Shown here: positions 1 through 8,402 of the stretch, piece by piece
Numbering within the stretch: position 1 is the stretch's first letter
Layout of the letters: every line of letters begins with the position of its first letter
From: Oleiagrimonas sp963747595
GTDB taxonomy: Bacteria > Pseudomonadota > Gammaproteobacteria > Xanthomonadales > Rhodanobacteraceae
Length of the DNA stretch: 64,000 bases
NCBI GenBank assembly: GCA_963747595.1
Contig: CAVVFO010000002.1
Coordinates: forward strand, 1,364,001-1,428,000
Direction of reading: 5' to 3'
Translations under genes and position numbers: made by a program
The notes under the pieces: generated by a model
The model's database searches: none
Seen by the model: the letters and a program-made list of their open reading frames with translations, nothing else
Told to the model about the DNA's origin: nothing

Positions 1-909
1 CACGGCATTTTCCACCGAGCGCCGCGCCACCTGATCATAGGGACAACTGGATTCAACGTGCGCATCAATGACCTGGCCGCCGGGTATCTGCGTGATGTCG
101 ATCTTGCACACGACCCCGGTGGGGATGTTATCGGGCCGCAACCACGCCTGTGTGACCGCACTCTGAATGGCTGCCAGCCATTGCGCCTGCAACCCCTGAT
201 CCGGGCCATTGGTGCCCGAACGCGCCTTCTCGGCCTTGGGCAGGTTGGCATGCGTGCTCCGTGATTTCTTCAGGTCCTTGAGCTGCGCAAGCTTCTGTTG
301 CTCCAGCTTGCTCTGGCGATCGGCCTGCCGTGACTGTTTCCTGGCCTGGTCCATCTGCTTGAACAGCTTGTCCAGCTTGGCCTGCTGCTGCGCTTTCAAC
401 TCGGACATGTGCTGCTTTTCGCGCTGTTCCTGCTCATGCCTGGCCTGCGCGGCCTTCTTCTGCGCCGCGGCGACCACTTTTTGCTGCTCCTTCACATCCG
501 GCCGCTTGGGCGGCGGCGGCAACGTTTTCACGGGTTCAGGCTTGGGCTTTGGCTTGGTGATGGTCGGTTTGACCTTGGGCGGCGGTGGCGGCGTGGCTTT
601 TTTTGCCTTGTGCCTGGACGGCGGCGGCAACGGTGCACCGGTCGGACCCATCAGCGAAGCCTGGATGACCGGCCCCGGCAGGGTCAGCGGCTTGGAGCAG
701 GTCACCGGATTCCAGCCATCGGGCAGGTGCAGGTCCCCCACCAGGCGCGCCCACGTGTTGCACGACAGCGTCGCCAGAAGCAGGAAGGCGATGAGACCGA
801 TATGCAACAGCGCCGCCAGGCCGACCGCAAAAACGTCCGGCACGGACGCGCGACCAGCAGACGCCGATCGAGCGAGAGAACGCGGTTTTGAGTCGGATGT
901 CTCGATCAT
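1..909 (-). CDS. tolA: TolA, cell-envelope integrity protein (partial, 3' end outside window)
   Basis: Inner-membrane protein that links TolQR to TolB/Pal across the periplasm. The reading frame runs off the left edge after about 303 codons. Seen in order: a short cytoplasmic N-terminus, one membrane helix at about residues 25-48, a Pro/Lys-rich stretch at about 92-135, a charged Gln/Lys/Glu-rich coiled-coil at about 138-225, and the start of the C-terminal globular domain (AIQSAVTQAWLRP, then SVENAV at the edge). The ATG at 909 begins MIETSD. It lies 96 bp after tolR, a wider gap than usual, so an upstream alternative start is possible. Last visible gene of rsfS-ybgC-tolQRA; tolB and pal would be expected beyond the edge. 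Confidence 0.88.
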   Translation of the reverse strand, partial: MIETSDSKPRSLARSASAGRASVPDVFAVGLAALLHIGLIAFLLLATLSCNTWARLVGDLHLPDGWNPVTCSKPLTLPGPVIQASLMGPTGAPLPPPSRHKAKKATPPPPPKVKPTITKPKPKPEPVKTLPPPPKRPDVKEQQKVVAAAQKKAAQARHEQEQREKQHMSELKAQQQAKLDKLFKQMDQARKQSRQADRQSKLEQQKLAQLKDLKKSRSTHANLPKAEKARSGTNGPDQGLQAQWLAAIQSAVTQAWLRPDNIPTGVVCKIDITQIPGGQVIDAHVESSCPYDQVARRSVENAV

Positions 910-1005
910 TCGAGGGGAATAGCCTTCGCTATCTGGCGAGAAGAAGCGGGGAAGCTGGCCAAAACCCGCAAAACCGCTGCCGGTTGGCTTCTGCCGTGCG
1001 GACGC

Positions 1006-1485
<480 letters not shown>

Positions 1486-1487
1486 GA

Positions 1488-2174
1488 TCAGGCTTTTTCG
1501 TCACTGTGCAGCTGCCGCTGCAGAATGGAGGAAAACTCCTCCTGGAAGGTGTCGTAGCGGGTGGCGATGCGCTCCACCTTGTTGGCGTAGCGGTTGTAGG
1601 CCCATACCGCGGGGATGGCGGCGAACAGGCCCATCGCGGTCGCCACCAGCGCCTCGGAAATGCCCGGCGCCACCATCGCGATGGTGGCCGATTTCACATT
1701 GGCCAGGCCCTGGAACGCGGCCATGATGCCCCATACGGTGCCGAACAGGCCCACGTACGGGCTGATCGAACCGACATTGGCGAGAAATTCCAGATTGTGT
1801 TCCAGATGCTCCACCTCCCGCGTACCGCACACGCGCATGGCGCGCTCGGACCCTTCCATGACACCGCGGGGGTCGTGGTTCTTGCGCTGGCGCTGGCGCG
1901 CGAACTCGCGAAAGCCGGCCTCGAATACGTTCTCCAGTCCATGCGCCTCGTCGCTGTTGTTGCTCACCTCGCGGAACAGGCCGGCCAGATCGGCCCCGGA
2001 CCAGAAGCGCTCCTCGAAATTGTCGGCGTGCACGACCGCATCCTTGAGCAGCCGGTATTTGCGAAAGATGATGACCCAGGAAAGAAACGAAAAGGTCAGC
2101 AGGATCAGCAACACCAGCTTCACCGGCAGGCTGGCGTGCAAGACCAGGGAAAAGATATTGAGATCGCCGTTCAT
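1488..2174 (-). CDS. tolQ: TolQ, proton-channel subunit of the Tol-Pal system
   Basis: 228 aa MotA/TolQ/ExbB-family inner-membrane protein. One N-terminal membrane helix lies at about residues 15-38, then a cytoplasmic loop, then two helices in the C-terminal half. The second of these follows the signature GLFGTVWGIM and the third contains GLFAAIPAV. It forms the proton channel with TolR. Its ATG overlaps the ybgC stop codon (ATGA), which indicates translational coupling. Confidence 0.96.
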   Translation of the reverse strand: MNGDLNIFSLVLHASLPVKLVLLILLTFSFLSWVIIFRKYRLLKDAVVHADNFEERFWSGADLAGLFREVSNNSDEAHGLENVFEAGFREFARQRQRKNHDPRGVMEGSERAMRVCGTREVEHLEHNLEFLANVGSISPYVGLFGTVWGIMAAFQGLANVKSATIAMVAPGISEALVATAMGLFAAIPAVWAYNRYANKVERIATRYDTFQEEFSSILQRQLHSDEKA

Positions 2175-2602
2175 CGGTTCGCTGAGATCCTTGCCTTGAG
2201 TGGTTGAGGGATGGGTGCGGGACGCATGTCGGCAATGTTCACACAGGCAGCACGCACTGTCGCGGCAATCAGCTCGCGACCGTCCGCCACCCGCAGCACG
2301 CGTTGCTCGAAGAGCATGCTCGCCGCGCGCAACGTAGTGACCGCGACCCCGACGTCGAGTTCGTCGTCCAGCCGCGCCGGCGCCATGAAGCCGATGTGGA
2401 TGTCGCGCACGACGAAACCCAGCCCGGTCTCGTCACGCAACCGGGCCTGATCCACACCCAGGGCACGCAACCATTCCGAGCGGGCTCGCTCCAGAAAGCG
2501 CAGGTAACCGGCGTGATAGACCACGCCACCGGCATCGGTATCTTCCCAGTAAACCCTTATCCGCCAACTGAACGGCGGGGTAACGATATCGGACGCAGAC
2601 AT
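2171..2602 (-). CDS. ybgC: YbgC-type acyl-CoA thioesterase of the Tol-Pal cluster
   Basis: 143 aa hotdog-fold thioesterase. The N-terminal motif YWEDTDAGGVVYHAGYLRF contains the active-site Asp and the Tyr-His pair of the 4-hydroxybenzoyl-CoA thioesterase family. The ATG at 2602 (MSASDIV) is preferred over an upstream in-frame ATG at 2674, because the extra 24 residues are Arg-rich and unlike the family and would overlap rsfS. In most gammaproteobacteria ybgC follows ruvB; here it follows rsfS. Its stop codon is coupled to tolQ. Confidence 0.92.
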   Translation of the reverse strand: MSASDIVTPPFSWRIRVYWEDTDAGGVVYHAGYLRFLERARSEWLRALGVDQARLRDETGLGFVVRDIHIGFMAPARLDDELDVGVAVTTLRAASMLFEQRVLRVADGRELIAATVRAACVNIADMRPAPIPQPLKARISANR

Positions 2603-2670
2603 GCAGGCCTTTTCAGGTCGGAGGACACCACGCGTGGTCTCCCGACCGCCGCGACGCCGGGCTCGATGCA

Positions 2671-3069
2671 TCACTCGACACTGGTGGTTTCCGGTGAATC
2701 ATCGCCCACGGTCCAGAGCCGTTCCAGTCCGTAGAACTCACGGATCCGCGGCAGCATCAGGTGCACGATGATATCGCCAAGATCCACCAGCACCCATTCG
2801 GCTTCCTGCTGCCCTTCAACGCCCAGTGGCAGAACACCGGCCTTCTTGGCGAACTTGATGACCTCGTCGGCCATGGATTTGACGTGCCGGCTGGAAGTCC
2901 CCGACGCAATGATCAGCAGATCGGCAATGGAGGTCTTGCCGCGCACGTCGATCTCGCGCAGGTCACGGGCCTTGAGGTCCTCGAGCGCGTTGACGACGCA
3001 GTTTCTCAGGTCTGCCGTTTCCTCGACAGCACGGATGCGCGGCGAATGGGGCGATGGGTTGGAAGACAA
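2671..3069 (-). CDS. rsfS: Ribosomal silencing factor RsfS (probable TTG start)
   Basis: RsfS/YbeB/Iojap protein that binds ribosomal protein uL14 and blocks subunit joining when nutrients are low. The conserved core runs from LEDLKARDLREIDVR through DLLIIASGTSSRHVKSMAD to WVLVDLGDIIVHLM. No ATG precedes the core at a sensible distance. The open frame extends to 3219, but those residues are unlike the family. A TTG at 3069 (reading MSSNPSP) gives 132 aa, has GAGG 11 nt upstream, and lies about 40 nt downstream of a TATAAT at 3115-3120. The start is therefore inferred. First gene of the rsfS-ybgC-tolQRA unit. Confidence 0.85.
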   Translation of the reverse strand: MSSNPSPHSPRIRAVEETADLRNCVVNALEDLKARDLREIDVRGKTSIADLLIIASGTSSRHVKSMADEVIKFAKKAGVLPLGVEGQQEAEWVLVDLGDIIVHLMLPRIREFYGLERLWTVGDDSPETTSVE

Positions 3070-3110
3070 GTGGCTGTAAACCTCGGCAATTCGGAATGGT
3101 GGACGCAGGT

Positions 3111-3123
3111 GGCTATTATAGCC
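3111..3123 (-). promoter_or_regulatory. Candidate -10 region for rsfS within a 13-bp palindrome
   Basis: GGCTATTATAGCC is a perfect palindrome around a central T and contains TATAAT on the minus strand (3115-3120). No convincing -35 hexamer lies 16-18 bp upstream, so promoter assignment is tentative. Its position fits the proposed TTG start of rsfS. Confidence 0.35.
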
Positions 3124-3255
3124 TCCTGTGTTTCGCGCTGTATCGATGACTCGCACGGCACGGCAATGCGTGCCCGTCACGAACCCGGTTCCGCGCCACA
3201 CGCGCCGCGCCCGCAACACCTGGCTCGCGGCAAGCCGACACCCGAGAGAGGCGAC

Positions 3256-4827
3256 ATGAATTCACGATTGCAGGGGCTGGATCCCACCGCCCGCCAACGC
3301 ATCATGGCGGCCGGTCAGGCGCTGGATGCGGGCCGTATCGATCAGGCCCAGCAACATCTGTCACAGGTGCTGGCCACGCATCCGACCCATGCCGAAGCGC
3401 TGCGCATGCACGCCGGCATTCTCAGCATGGCCGGCAAGCACCACGAAGCGCTGGAGGCGATGCGCCAGGCGTTGCAGCAGCGTCCTCAGGACCCGCTGTA
3501 CCACAACACCATGGGCACCCTGCTGGGCAGTGCAGGCGAATTCGACGCCGCCATTGTCTCCCTGCGCCGCTGTTGCGAGTTGACACCCGACCTGGCCATG
3601 GCCTGGTACAACCTGGGCGTCATCCTGACCCGCTGCGTGCGCAATGACGAGGCCGTCACCGTGCTGAAGCGCGCCGTGCAGCTGGAACCCGGACACGTGA
3701 CCGCGCGAGCACTGCTGGCCGACATGCTGCGCACCGAGGGCCGGGTCGATGAGGCAGCCGAGGAATATCGTCGCGTCATCGCCGATCAACCGTGGGCGGG
3801 AATGGCCTGGTGGGGGCTGGCGGACCTGAGAACCATCCGCTTCAGCGACGAGGACATTTCCGCCATGCGTGCCGCGATCCAACGCCGCGAAGCCGGCGAC
3901 GACGACCGTATGGCGATGGGTTTCGCCCTTGCCAGGGCACTGCATGATGCCGGCGAATATGCCCAGTCACTTGCAGCCATCGAAGCGGCCAATCTCCTCG
4001 CCCGCCAGCGCCGCAAATGGAATGCCGAAGGTTTCTCCGCCAGCATCCGTGCCATCCACGAAGCATTCACACCACCACCGGCGCGCGCATCGGATCCGCA
4101 GTTGGGGGCGGGCGCAATCTTCATCGTCAGCATGCCGCGCGCCGGATCCACCCTGGTGGAGCAGATCCTGGCATCGCACTCGCAGGTCCAGGGGGCCGGT
4201 GAACTGACTGATGTCCCGCAGGTCCTCGCCGAGGAGTCGCGCCGCCGCAGCCAGCCATTTCCACACTGGGTCGGCGACATGCAACCCGCCGATTGGCAGC
4301 GCCTCGGCGAACGCTACCTCGAACGCACAGCGCATTGGCGGCAAGAGCGCCCGATGGCGACGGACAAGCTGCCCGGCAACTGGATCTATATCGATGCCAT
4401 CGCCGCCATGCTGCCCGGCGCACGCATCATCTGCGCCCGACGCGATCCGCTGGAAACCTGTTTCTCGTGCTACCGCCAGCGTCTGGAAAACAACGAATAC
4501 ACACGCACATTCGACGACCTCGCCGGGTTCTGGCGCGATGTCGAGCGCAGTATGCAACGCGCCCTCGTCACCTACCCCGAGCAGGTGTACGTGCACAACT
4601 ACGAGGCATTGCAGGATGATCCCGAAACAAGCATCCGCCACCTCCTGGACGCGTGCGGCCTGCAGTTCGAAGAAGCGTGCCTGGACTTTCACCAGACGAA
4701 ACGCGATGTGCGCTCACCCAGCGCAACCCAGGTGCGTCAGCGATTGAGCCGGGATACCGCACATACGAAGCACTATGGCGACCTGCTGGATCCGCTGCGA
4801 GCCGCACTGGACATCGCGTCGCAATGA
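3256..4827 (+). CDS. TPR-repeat sulfotransferase (paralogue 1)
   Basis: 523 aa, cytoplasmic by appearance (no signal peptide). The N-terminal half, about residues 10-230, is a run of TPR helices (for example AWYNLGVILTRCVRNDEAV). The C-terminal half is a PAPS-dependent sulfotransferase domain with the 5'-phosphosulfate loop FIVSMPRAGSTLVEQIL at about residue 290 and the 3'-phosphate region ICARRDPLETCFSCYRQ at about residue 393. The ATG at 3256 has a GAGAGAGG ribosome site; the frame is open further upstream but that extension is not protein-like. The stop overlaps the start of paralogue 2 (ATGA). Substrate unknown; tyrosine or carbohydrate O-sulfation are the family's usual reactions. Confidence 0.87.
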   Translation: MNSRLQGLDPTARQRIMAAGQALDAGRIDQAQQHLSQVLATHPTHAEALRMHAGILSMAGKHHEALEAMRQALQQRPQDPLYHNTMGTLLGSAGEFDAAIVSLRRCCELTPDLAMAWYNLGVILTRCVRNDEAVTVLKRAVQLEPGHVTARALLADMLRTEGRVDEAAEEYRRVIADQPWAGMAWWGLADLRTIRFSDEDISAMRAAIQRREAGDDDRMAMGFALARALHDAGEYAQSLAAIEAANLLARQRRKWNAEGFSASIRAIHEAFTPPPARASDPQLGAGAIFIVSMPRAGSTLVEQILASHSQVQGAGELTDVPQVLAEESRRRSQPFPHWVGDMQPADWQRLGERYLERTAHWRQERPMATDKLPGNWIYIDAIAAMLPGARIICARRDPLETCFSCYRQRLENNEYTRTFDDLAGFWRDVERSMQRALVTYPEQVYVHNYEALQDDPETSIRHLLDACGLQFEEACLDFHQTKRDVRSPSATQVRQRLSRDTAHTKHYGDLLDPLRAALDIASQ

Positions 4828-6401
4828 ACCAGGGCACTACCGCAGCGGACCTTGCGAGACTCGATGGTGCACCGCCAGAACAATGGCTGACCGCGGCCCA
4901 GCAACGCGTGGTGCGTGCAGACTTCGCCGCCGCCATCCGTATCCTGGAGACGGCAATCAGGATATATCCTGCGCATGTGGACCTGCTGTTCGCCTTGGGC
5001 GGATCGGTGCTGCAGGCAGGCGATCAGGTGCGAGCCGAACATGTGTTGCACCAGGTTCTGCAGCAAGCACCCGGACATGTCGCCGCGGCGCTGCTCATGG
5101 CGCGCACGCTTGGCGTGCAAGGACGCATGCGGGCCGCGGGGAATCACCTGCGCACTGCGTTCGACGCTGCAAAACAGGATGTGGAAACACGCATCCAGGC
5201 CGTGGAGCTGCTGGATGACTTCGGCCGCCAAAGCGACGCCCTGGCGCTGTGCGAGCAGGAGATCGCAAACGGCTCGACCGATGCCCGCCTGTATGCCTAT
5301 GCAGGCATGCTGGCGCTGCAGGTGGGAGAGTTCGAGCTGGCCCGGGAACGCTATGACGCCGCGCTTTCCGCCACCCACGACGCCCTGGAATGGCACGCCC
5401 CGGACGGCCTCGCCTCGACAAAGACGTATCGCTCCCACGACGATCCCGACTTCGCACGATTCCGGAGCTGGCTGGAAACTCCCGGTCTCAGCGACAGCGC
5501 CAGATCGAGCCTGCTGTTCGCACTGGGCAAGGCCCATGATGACATCGGTGATCATGCCGCAGCCGCGACGGCCTGGCGTCAGGCCAATGACCTGGCGCAT
5601 GCACTGACTTCATGGTCACGCAAGCCGTGGCGCAGAAGCGTTCAGGCAAGGCTTGCCGCCACGCCGCTGCGGCAGCGGCTGCCGCCACCCGCGGACTGGA
5701 CACCCATATTCATCGTCGGTGTGCCGCGTTCGGGCACGACGTTGCTCGCCGAACTGCTGGCGCGCCACCAGCAGGTCTGCCACCGCGGAGAGCTTGATTG
5801 GCTGCCGCGACTGGCCAGGCAGGCCGCGCTGCAGCCGACCCTGAACCACGAGATTCTGCGCCGCATGGCCGATACCTATGCCGCGCAGGCGCGTCAGGAC
5901 GATCAGCCGCCGGCACGCTGGATCATCGACAAGCAGCCGCTCAATTTCCGTCACGTGGACCTGATCCTGGCGCTGTGGCCGAACGCGCGCATCATGCATT
6001 GCCAACGCAACACACGCGACACGGCGCTGTCGTTATGGTCGCAATCGTTCCACTCCGATGTGCACGGCTACGCCCGCAGCTTTGCGGATATCGCCACCGT
6101 CACGCGCGATGCGTCACGGCTGATGGATCAGGCGCGCCGGCGCTACCCGGACAGCATACGTACTGTACGGTACGAACAGCTGGTGACCGCGCCGGACGCA
6201 CAGGTGAGCAACCTCTCCGGGTGGATCGGACTACCGCGGAATCCGGACGCGGCGTCGGCACCCAGCTCCAACAGCCCCCCGAGCGCGCTGTCCACCGCCA
6301 GTCTCTGGCAGGCCCGTCAGCCGGTGCACACGCGGTCTGTTGGACGCTGGCAGGCGTATGCGGAGCACATCCCGGAGTTGCTGCAACTGCCGGATGACTG
6401 A
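4824..6401 (+). CDS. TPR-repeat sulfotransferase (paralogue 2)
   Basis: 525 aa with the same architecture as its upstream neighbour: TPR helices to about residue 270, then a sulfotransferase domain with FIVGVPRSGTTLLAELL at about residue 295 and the second PAPS-binding segment IMHCQRNTRDTALSLWSQ at about residue 390. The ATG overlaps the previous stop codon by 4 nt (ATGA), so the two are co-translated. The gene ends facing paralogue 3, which is on the other strand, with 73 bp between them and no clear terminator. Similarity among the three is domain-level; the TPR parts differ a good deal. Substrate unknown. Confidence 0.87.
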   Translation: MNQGTTAADLARLDGAPPEQWLTAAQQRVVRADFAAAIRILETAIRIYPAHVDLLFALGGSVLQAGDQVRAEHVLHQVLQQAPGHVAAALLMARTLGVQGRMRAAGNHLRTAFDAAKQDVETRIQAVELLDDFGRQSDALALCEQEIANGSTDARLYAYAGMLALQVGEFELARERYDAALSATHDALEWHAPDGLASTKTYRSHDDPDFARFRSWLETPGLSDSARSSLLFALGKAHDDIGDHAAAATAWRQANDLAHALTSWSRKPWRRSVQARLAATPLRQRLPPPADWTPIFIVGVPRSGTTLLAELLARHQQVCHRGELDWLPRLARQAALQPTLNHEILRRMADTYAAQARQDDQPPARWIIDKQPLNFRHVDLILALWPNARIMHCQRNTRDTALSLWSQSFHSDVHGYARSFADIATVTRDASRLMDQARRRYPDSIRTVRYEQLVTAPDAQVSNLSGWIGLPRNPDAASAPSSNSPPSALSTASLWQARQPVHTRSVGRWQAYAEHIPELLQLPDD

Positions 6402-6474
6402 ACGCAATCCACGCCAGACAGAACAGAGCGCGCCCGCCTCGGAGACATCGCCCACACCGTGCAGCGCTCGAGAA

Positions 6475-8304
6475 TCACGCGGCAGGTTCAGTGGAATAAC
6501 CCCAGTGCTCCAGCATCGGCGCAAGGATCGGAAGCGCCGGTTCGAAGGCATCACGATATCGCTGCCAACGATTCAGGCCCTTGCGGTTCACAGGCTCGAT
6601 GACCTGGGTGTAGCTGGGCGTGGCGATGTACCCCTTGTCCCGCGCGCGCTGATCGAAGGCAAGCATGGGGGCAGCATCCTCGAGACCCAGGAACTGCGCG
6701 ATGCGCTGCGTCTGCTGCGCGGGATCGGCCACCAGGTCCTCGTAGCGCGAGACCAGCATCTGCGGCTTGAAGACCTCGACGTGATACAGCCAGGCATCCA
6801 TGGCCGACACATAGGCCGTGGCCAGTCGCTCGAGGTTGGAACAGGCAACGGCAAGCACGCTGAAACGGAAGCTCTGCATGTAATTGCTGAGGATCACGTC
6901 GCACGGATGCCGCAACGCCAGAATGAATCGCGCCCGCGGGAACAGGCGATGGATCAGCGGCAGCATCAGCATGTTCAGCGGATTCTTGTCCACCAGCTGC
7001 GCATCCCAGCTGCGCTCGATCTTGCCGCAGGCCATTTTCAGGTAGGCGTGGCGCAGCTCGTCGCAGTCACGTTGATCGAGCTTGTCGATCTGGCCGGGCA
7101 CCGCGATGCCCTGCCCCTCGAGTCGATCGGCGAGGATATTGAAGAACGGTCGCTCGTCCATGGATTGCAGGGCCGGATGCGCATCCAGCATCTGCTCCAG
7201 CAGGGTTGTGCCCGAACGCGGAAATCCGACGATGAACACCGGAGACTGCGCTGCGTCGGGCGCAATCAGCGTGGGCCAACGCGCATAGTCGCTCTCAGTG
7301 ACACGATCCACAGCCGCCGGGAGTACCGGCGCACCGGGTTCGAAGCGATGCGGCACCACCTCGCGCAACTCCTCCAGCTGTGCTTCATGGGCGCGCTCCA
7401 ACGCGCGCAGAGCCGCATCGGGATCGGCCAGTTTGTCGCAGACCTTGGCCAACAGGAACCAGCTGCGGTAGTCACGCGCGCTGCGCGGGCCGGTGCGCTG
7501 CAGGATGTCGCGTGCTTCGGTGTAGTCGCCGCGGCGAGCCGCCAGCGTCGCGCGTTGCTGCGCCATCTCCAGGCGCGTCGCTTCATCCAGGTCTGCATGA
7601 TCGTGCTCGATCTGCTGCAACAATGCAGCGGCAGCGTCTGCGCGATTGATACGCTCGTACACATTGGCCAGCAGCAACTGCGCGGGCAGGTGCCGTGGTT
7701 CGCGCTGCAGGATATCCTGCAGCAGCTGCCGGGCGGAGACGGCGTCGCCGGAGCCCACCAGCAAATCGGCCAGCTCCATCTGCAGGGCAAGGTTGCTCAG
7801 GGGAAGCCACTGCCGCCACGGCTGCAACAGCTGTTCCATCCTGCGATCATGGCAGGCAAAACAGGCACGCGCCGCATGCACGCGAATGGCAGGTGAATCC
7901 GGCTCCAGCACTTGCGCCTTGAGGAGAGTGTCGCGGGCAGCAAGGAACTGCCCTTGCTGCAGCTGCAGCAGGCCGAAGTTGAGCAGCTGATCGGCATTAT
8001 CCGGCTTTAGCTCGAGCGCCTTCGCGTAGGCCTTGGCGGCGGCGTCGATGCGGCCATCATCACGCAGTGCCGTGGCGTAATTGCCCCAGTGCAAACTGCT
8101 CTCGGGGAACAGGTGGGTCAATTGCGCATAGACCTCCACCGCATCGGCCATGCGTTTCTGGTACTGCAGACTCATGGCCAGCAGTACCAGCAGGTTCTCG
8201 TCATTCTGGAAATCTTCAAGCGCGTCGCGGCTGAGTTGCTCGGCATCGGAGAATCGGCCGGATTGCAGCGCATTCATGATCCGCGGTATGGGGTCTTGGG
8301 TCAT
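6475..8304 (-). CDS. TPR-repeat sulfotransferase (paralogue 3), downstream of a TonB receptor
   Basis: 609 aa. TPR array at about residues 1-320 (for example NYATALRDDGRIDAAAKAY) followed by a sulfotransferase domain with FIVGFPRSGTTLLEQML and LALRHPCDVILSNYMQSF. The ATG at 8304 (MTQDPIP) is preceded by AAGAGAAG. An in-frame ATG at 8328 is rejected because it lies at the end of the T-tract of the receptor's terminator. It follows the TonB receptor gene on the same strand, so some read-through co-expression is plausible. No signal peptide, so it would act in the cytoplasm. Substrate unknown. Confidence 0.87.
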   Translation of the reverse strand: MTQDPIPRIMNALQSGRFSDAEQLSRDALEDFQNDENLLVLLAMSLQYQKRMADAVEVYAQLTHLFPESSLHWGNYATALRDDGRIDAAAKAYAKALELKPDNADQLLNFGLLQLQQGQFLAARDTLLKAQVLEPDSPAIRVHAARACFACHDRRMEQLLQPWRQWLPLSNLALQMELADLLVGSGDAVSARQLLQDILQREPRHLPAQLLLANVYERINRADAAAALLQQIEHDHADLDEATRLEMAQQRATLAARRGDYTEARDILQRTGPRSARDYRSWFLLAKVCDKLADPDAALRALERAHEAQLEELREVVPHRFEPGAPVLPAAVDRVTESDYARWPTLIAPDAAQSPVFIVGFPRSGTTLLEQMLDAHPALQSMDERPFFNILADRLEGQGIAVPGQIDKLDQRDCDELRHAYLKMACGKIERSWDAQLVDKNPLNMLMLPLIHRLFPRARFILALRHPCDVILSNYMQSFRFSVLAVACSNLERLATAYVSAMDAWLYHVEVFKPQMLVSRYEDLVADPAQQTQRIAQFLGLEDAAPMLAFDQRARDKGYIATPSYTQVIEPVNRKGLNRWQRYRDAFEPALPILAPMLEHWGYSTEPAA

Positions 8305-8326
8305 GCTCTTCTCTTTTTCGGAAACC

Positions 8327-8360
8327 ATAAAAAAAGCCGCGCGAGCTGAACTCGCGCGGC
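8327..8360 (-). terminator. Rho-independent terminator of the TonB-dependent receptor gene
   Basis: A perfect 10-bp stem (8336-8345 with 8351-8360, CTCGCGCGGC arm) with a 5-nt loop, followed on the minus strand by seven T (8335-8329). It lies 43 nt beyond the receptor stop codon. It separates the receptor from paralogue 3, which starts 23 nt after the T-tract. Confidence 0.9.
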
Positions 8361-8402
8361 TTGCATCGAGACACGTCTCGAGCTGTCAGAGCCAATCGGA
8401 TC

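Noticed and set aside
2761..3255. Upstream extension of the first TPR-sulfotransferase across rsfS
   Set aside because: It lies antisense to rsfS; the ATG at 3256 has a good ribosome site.
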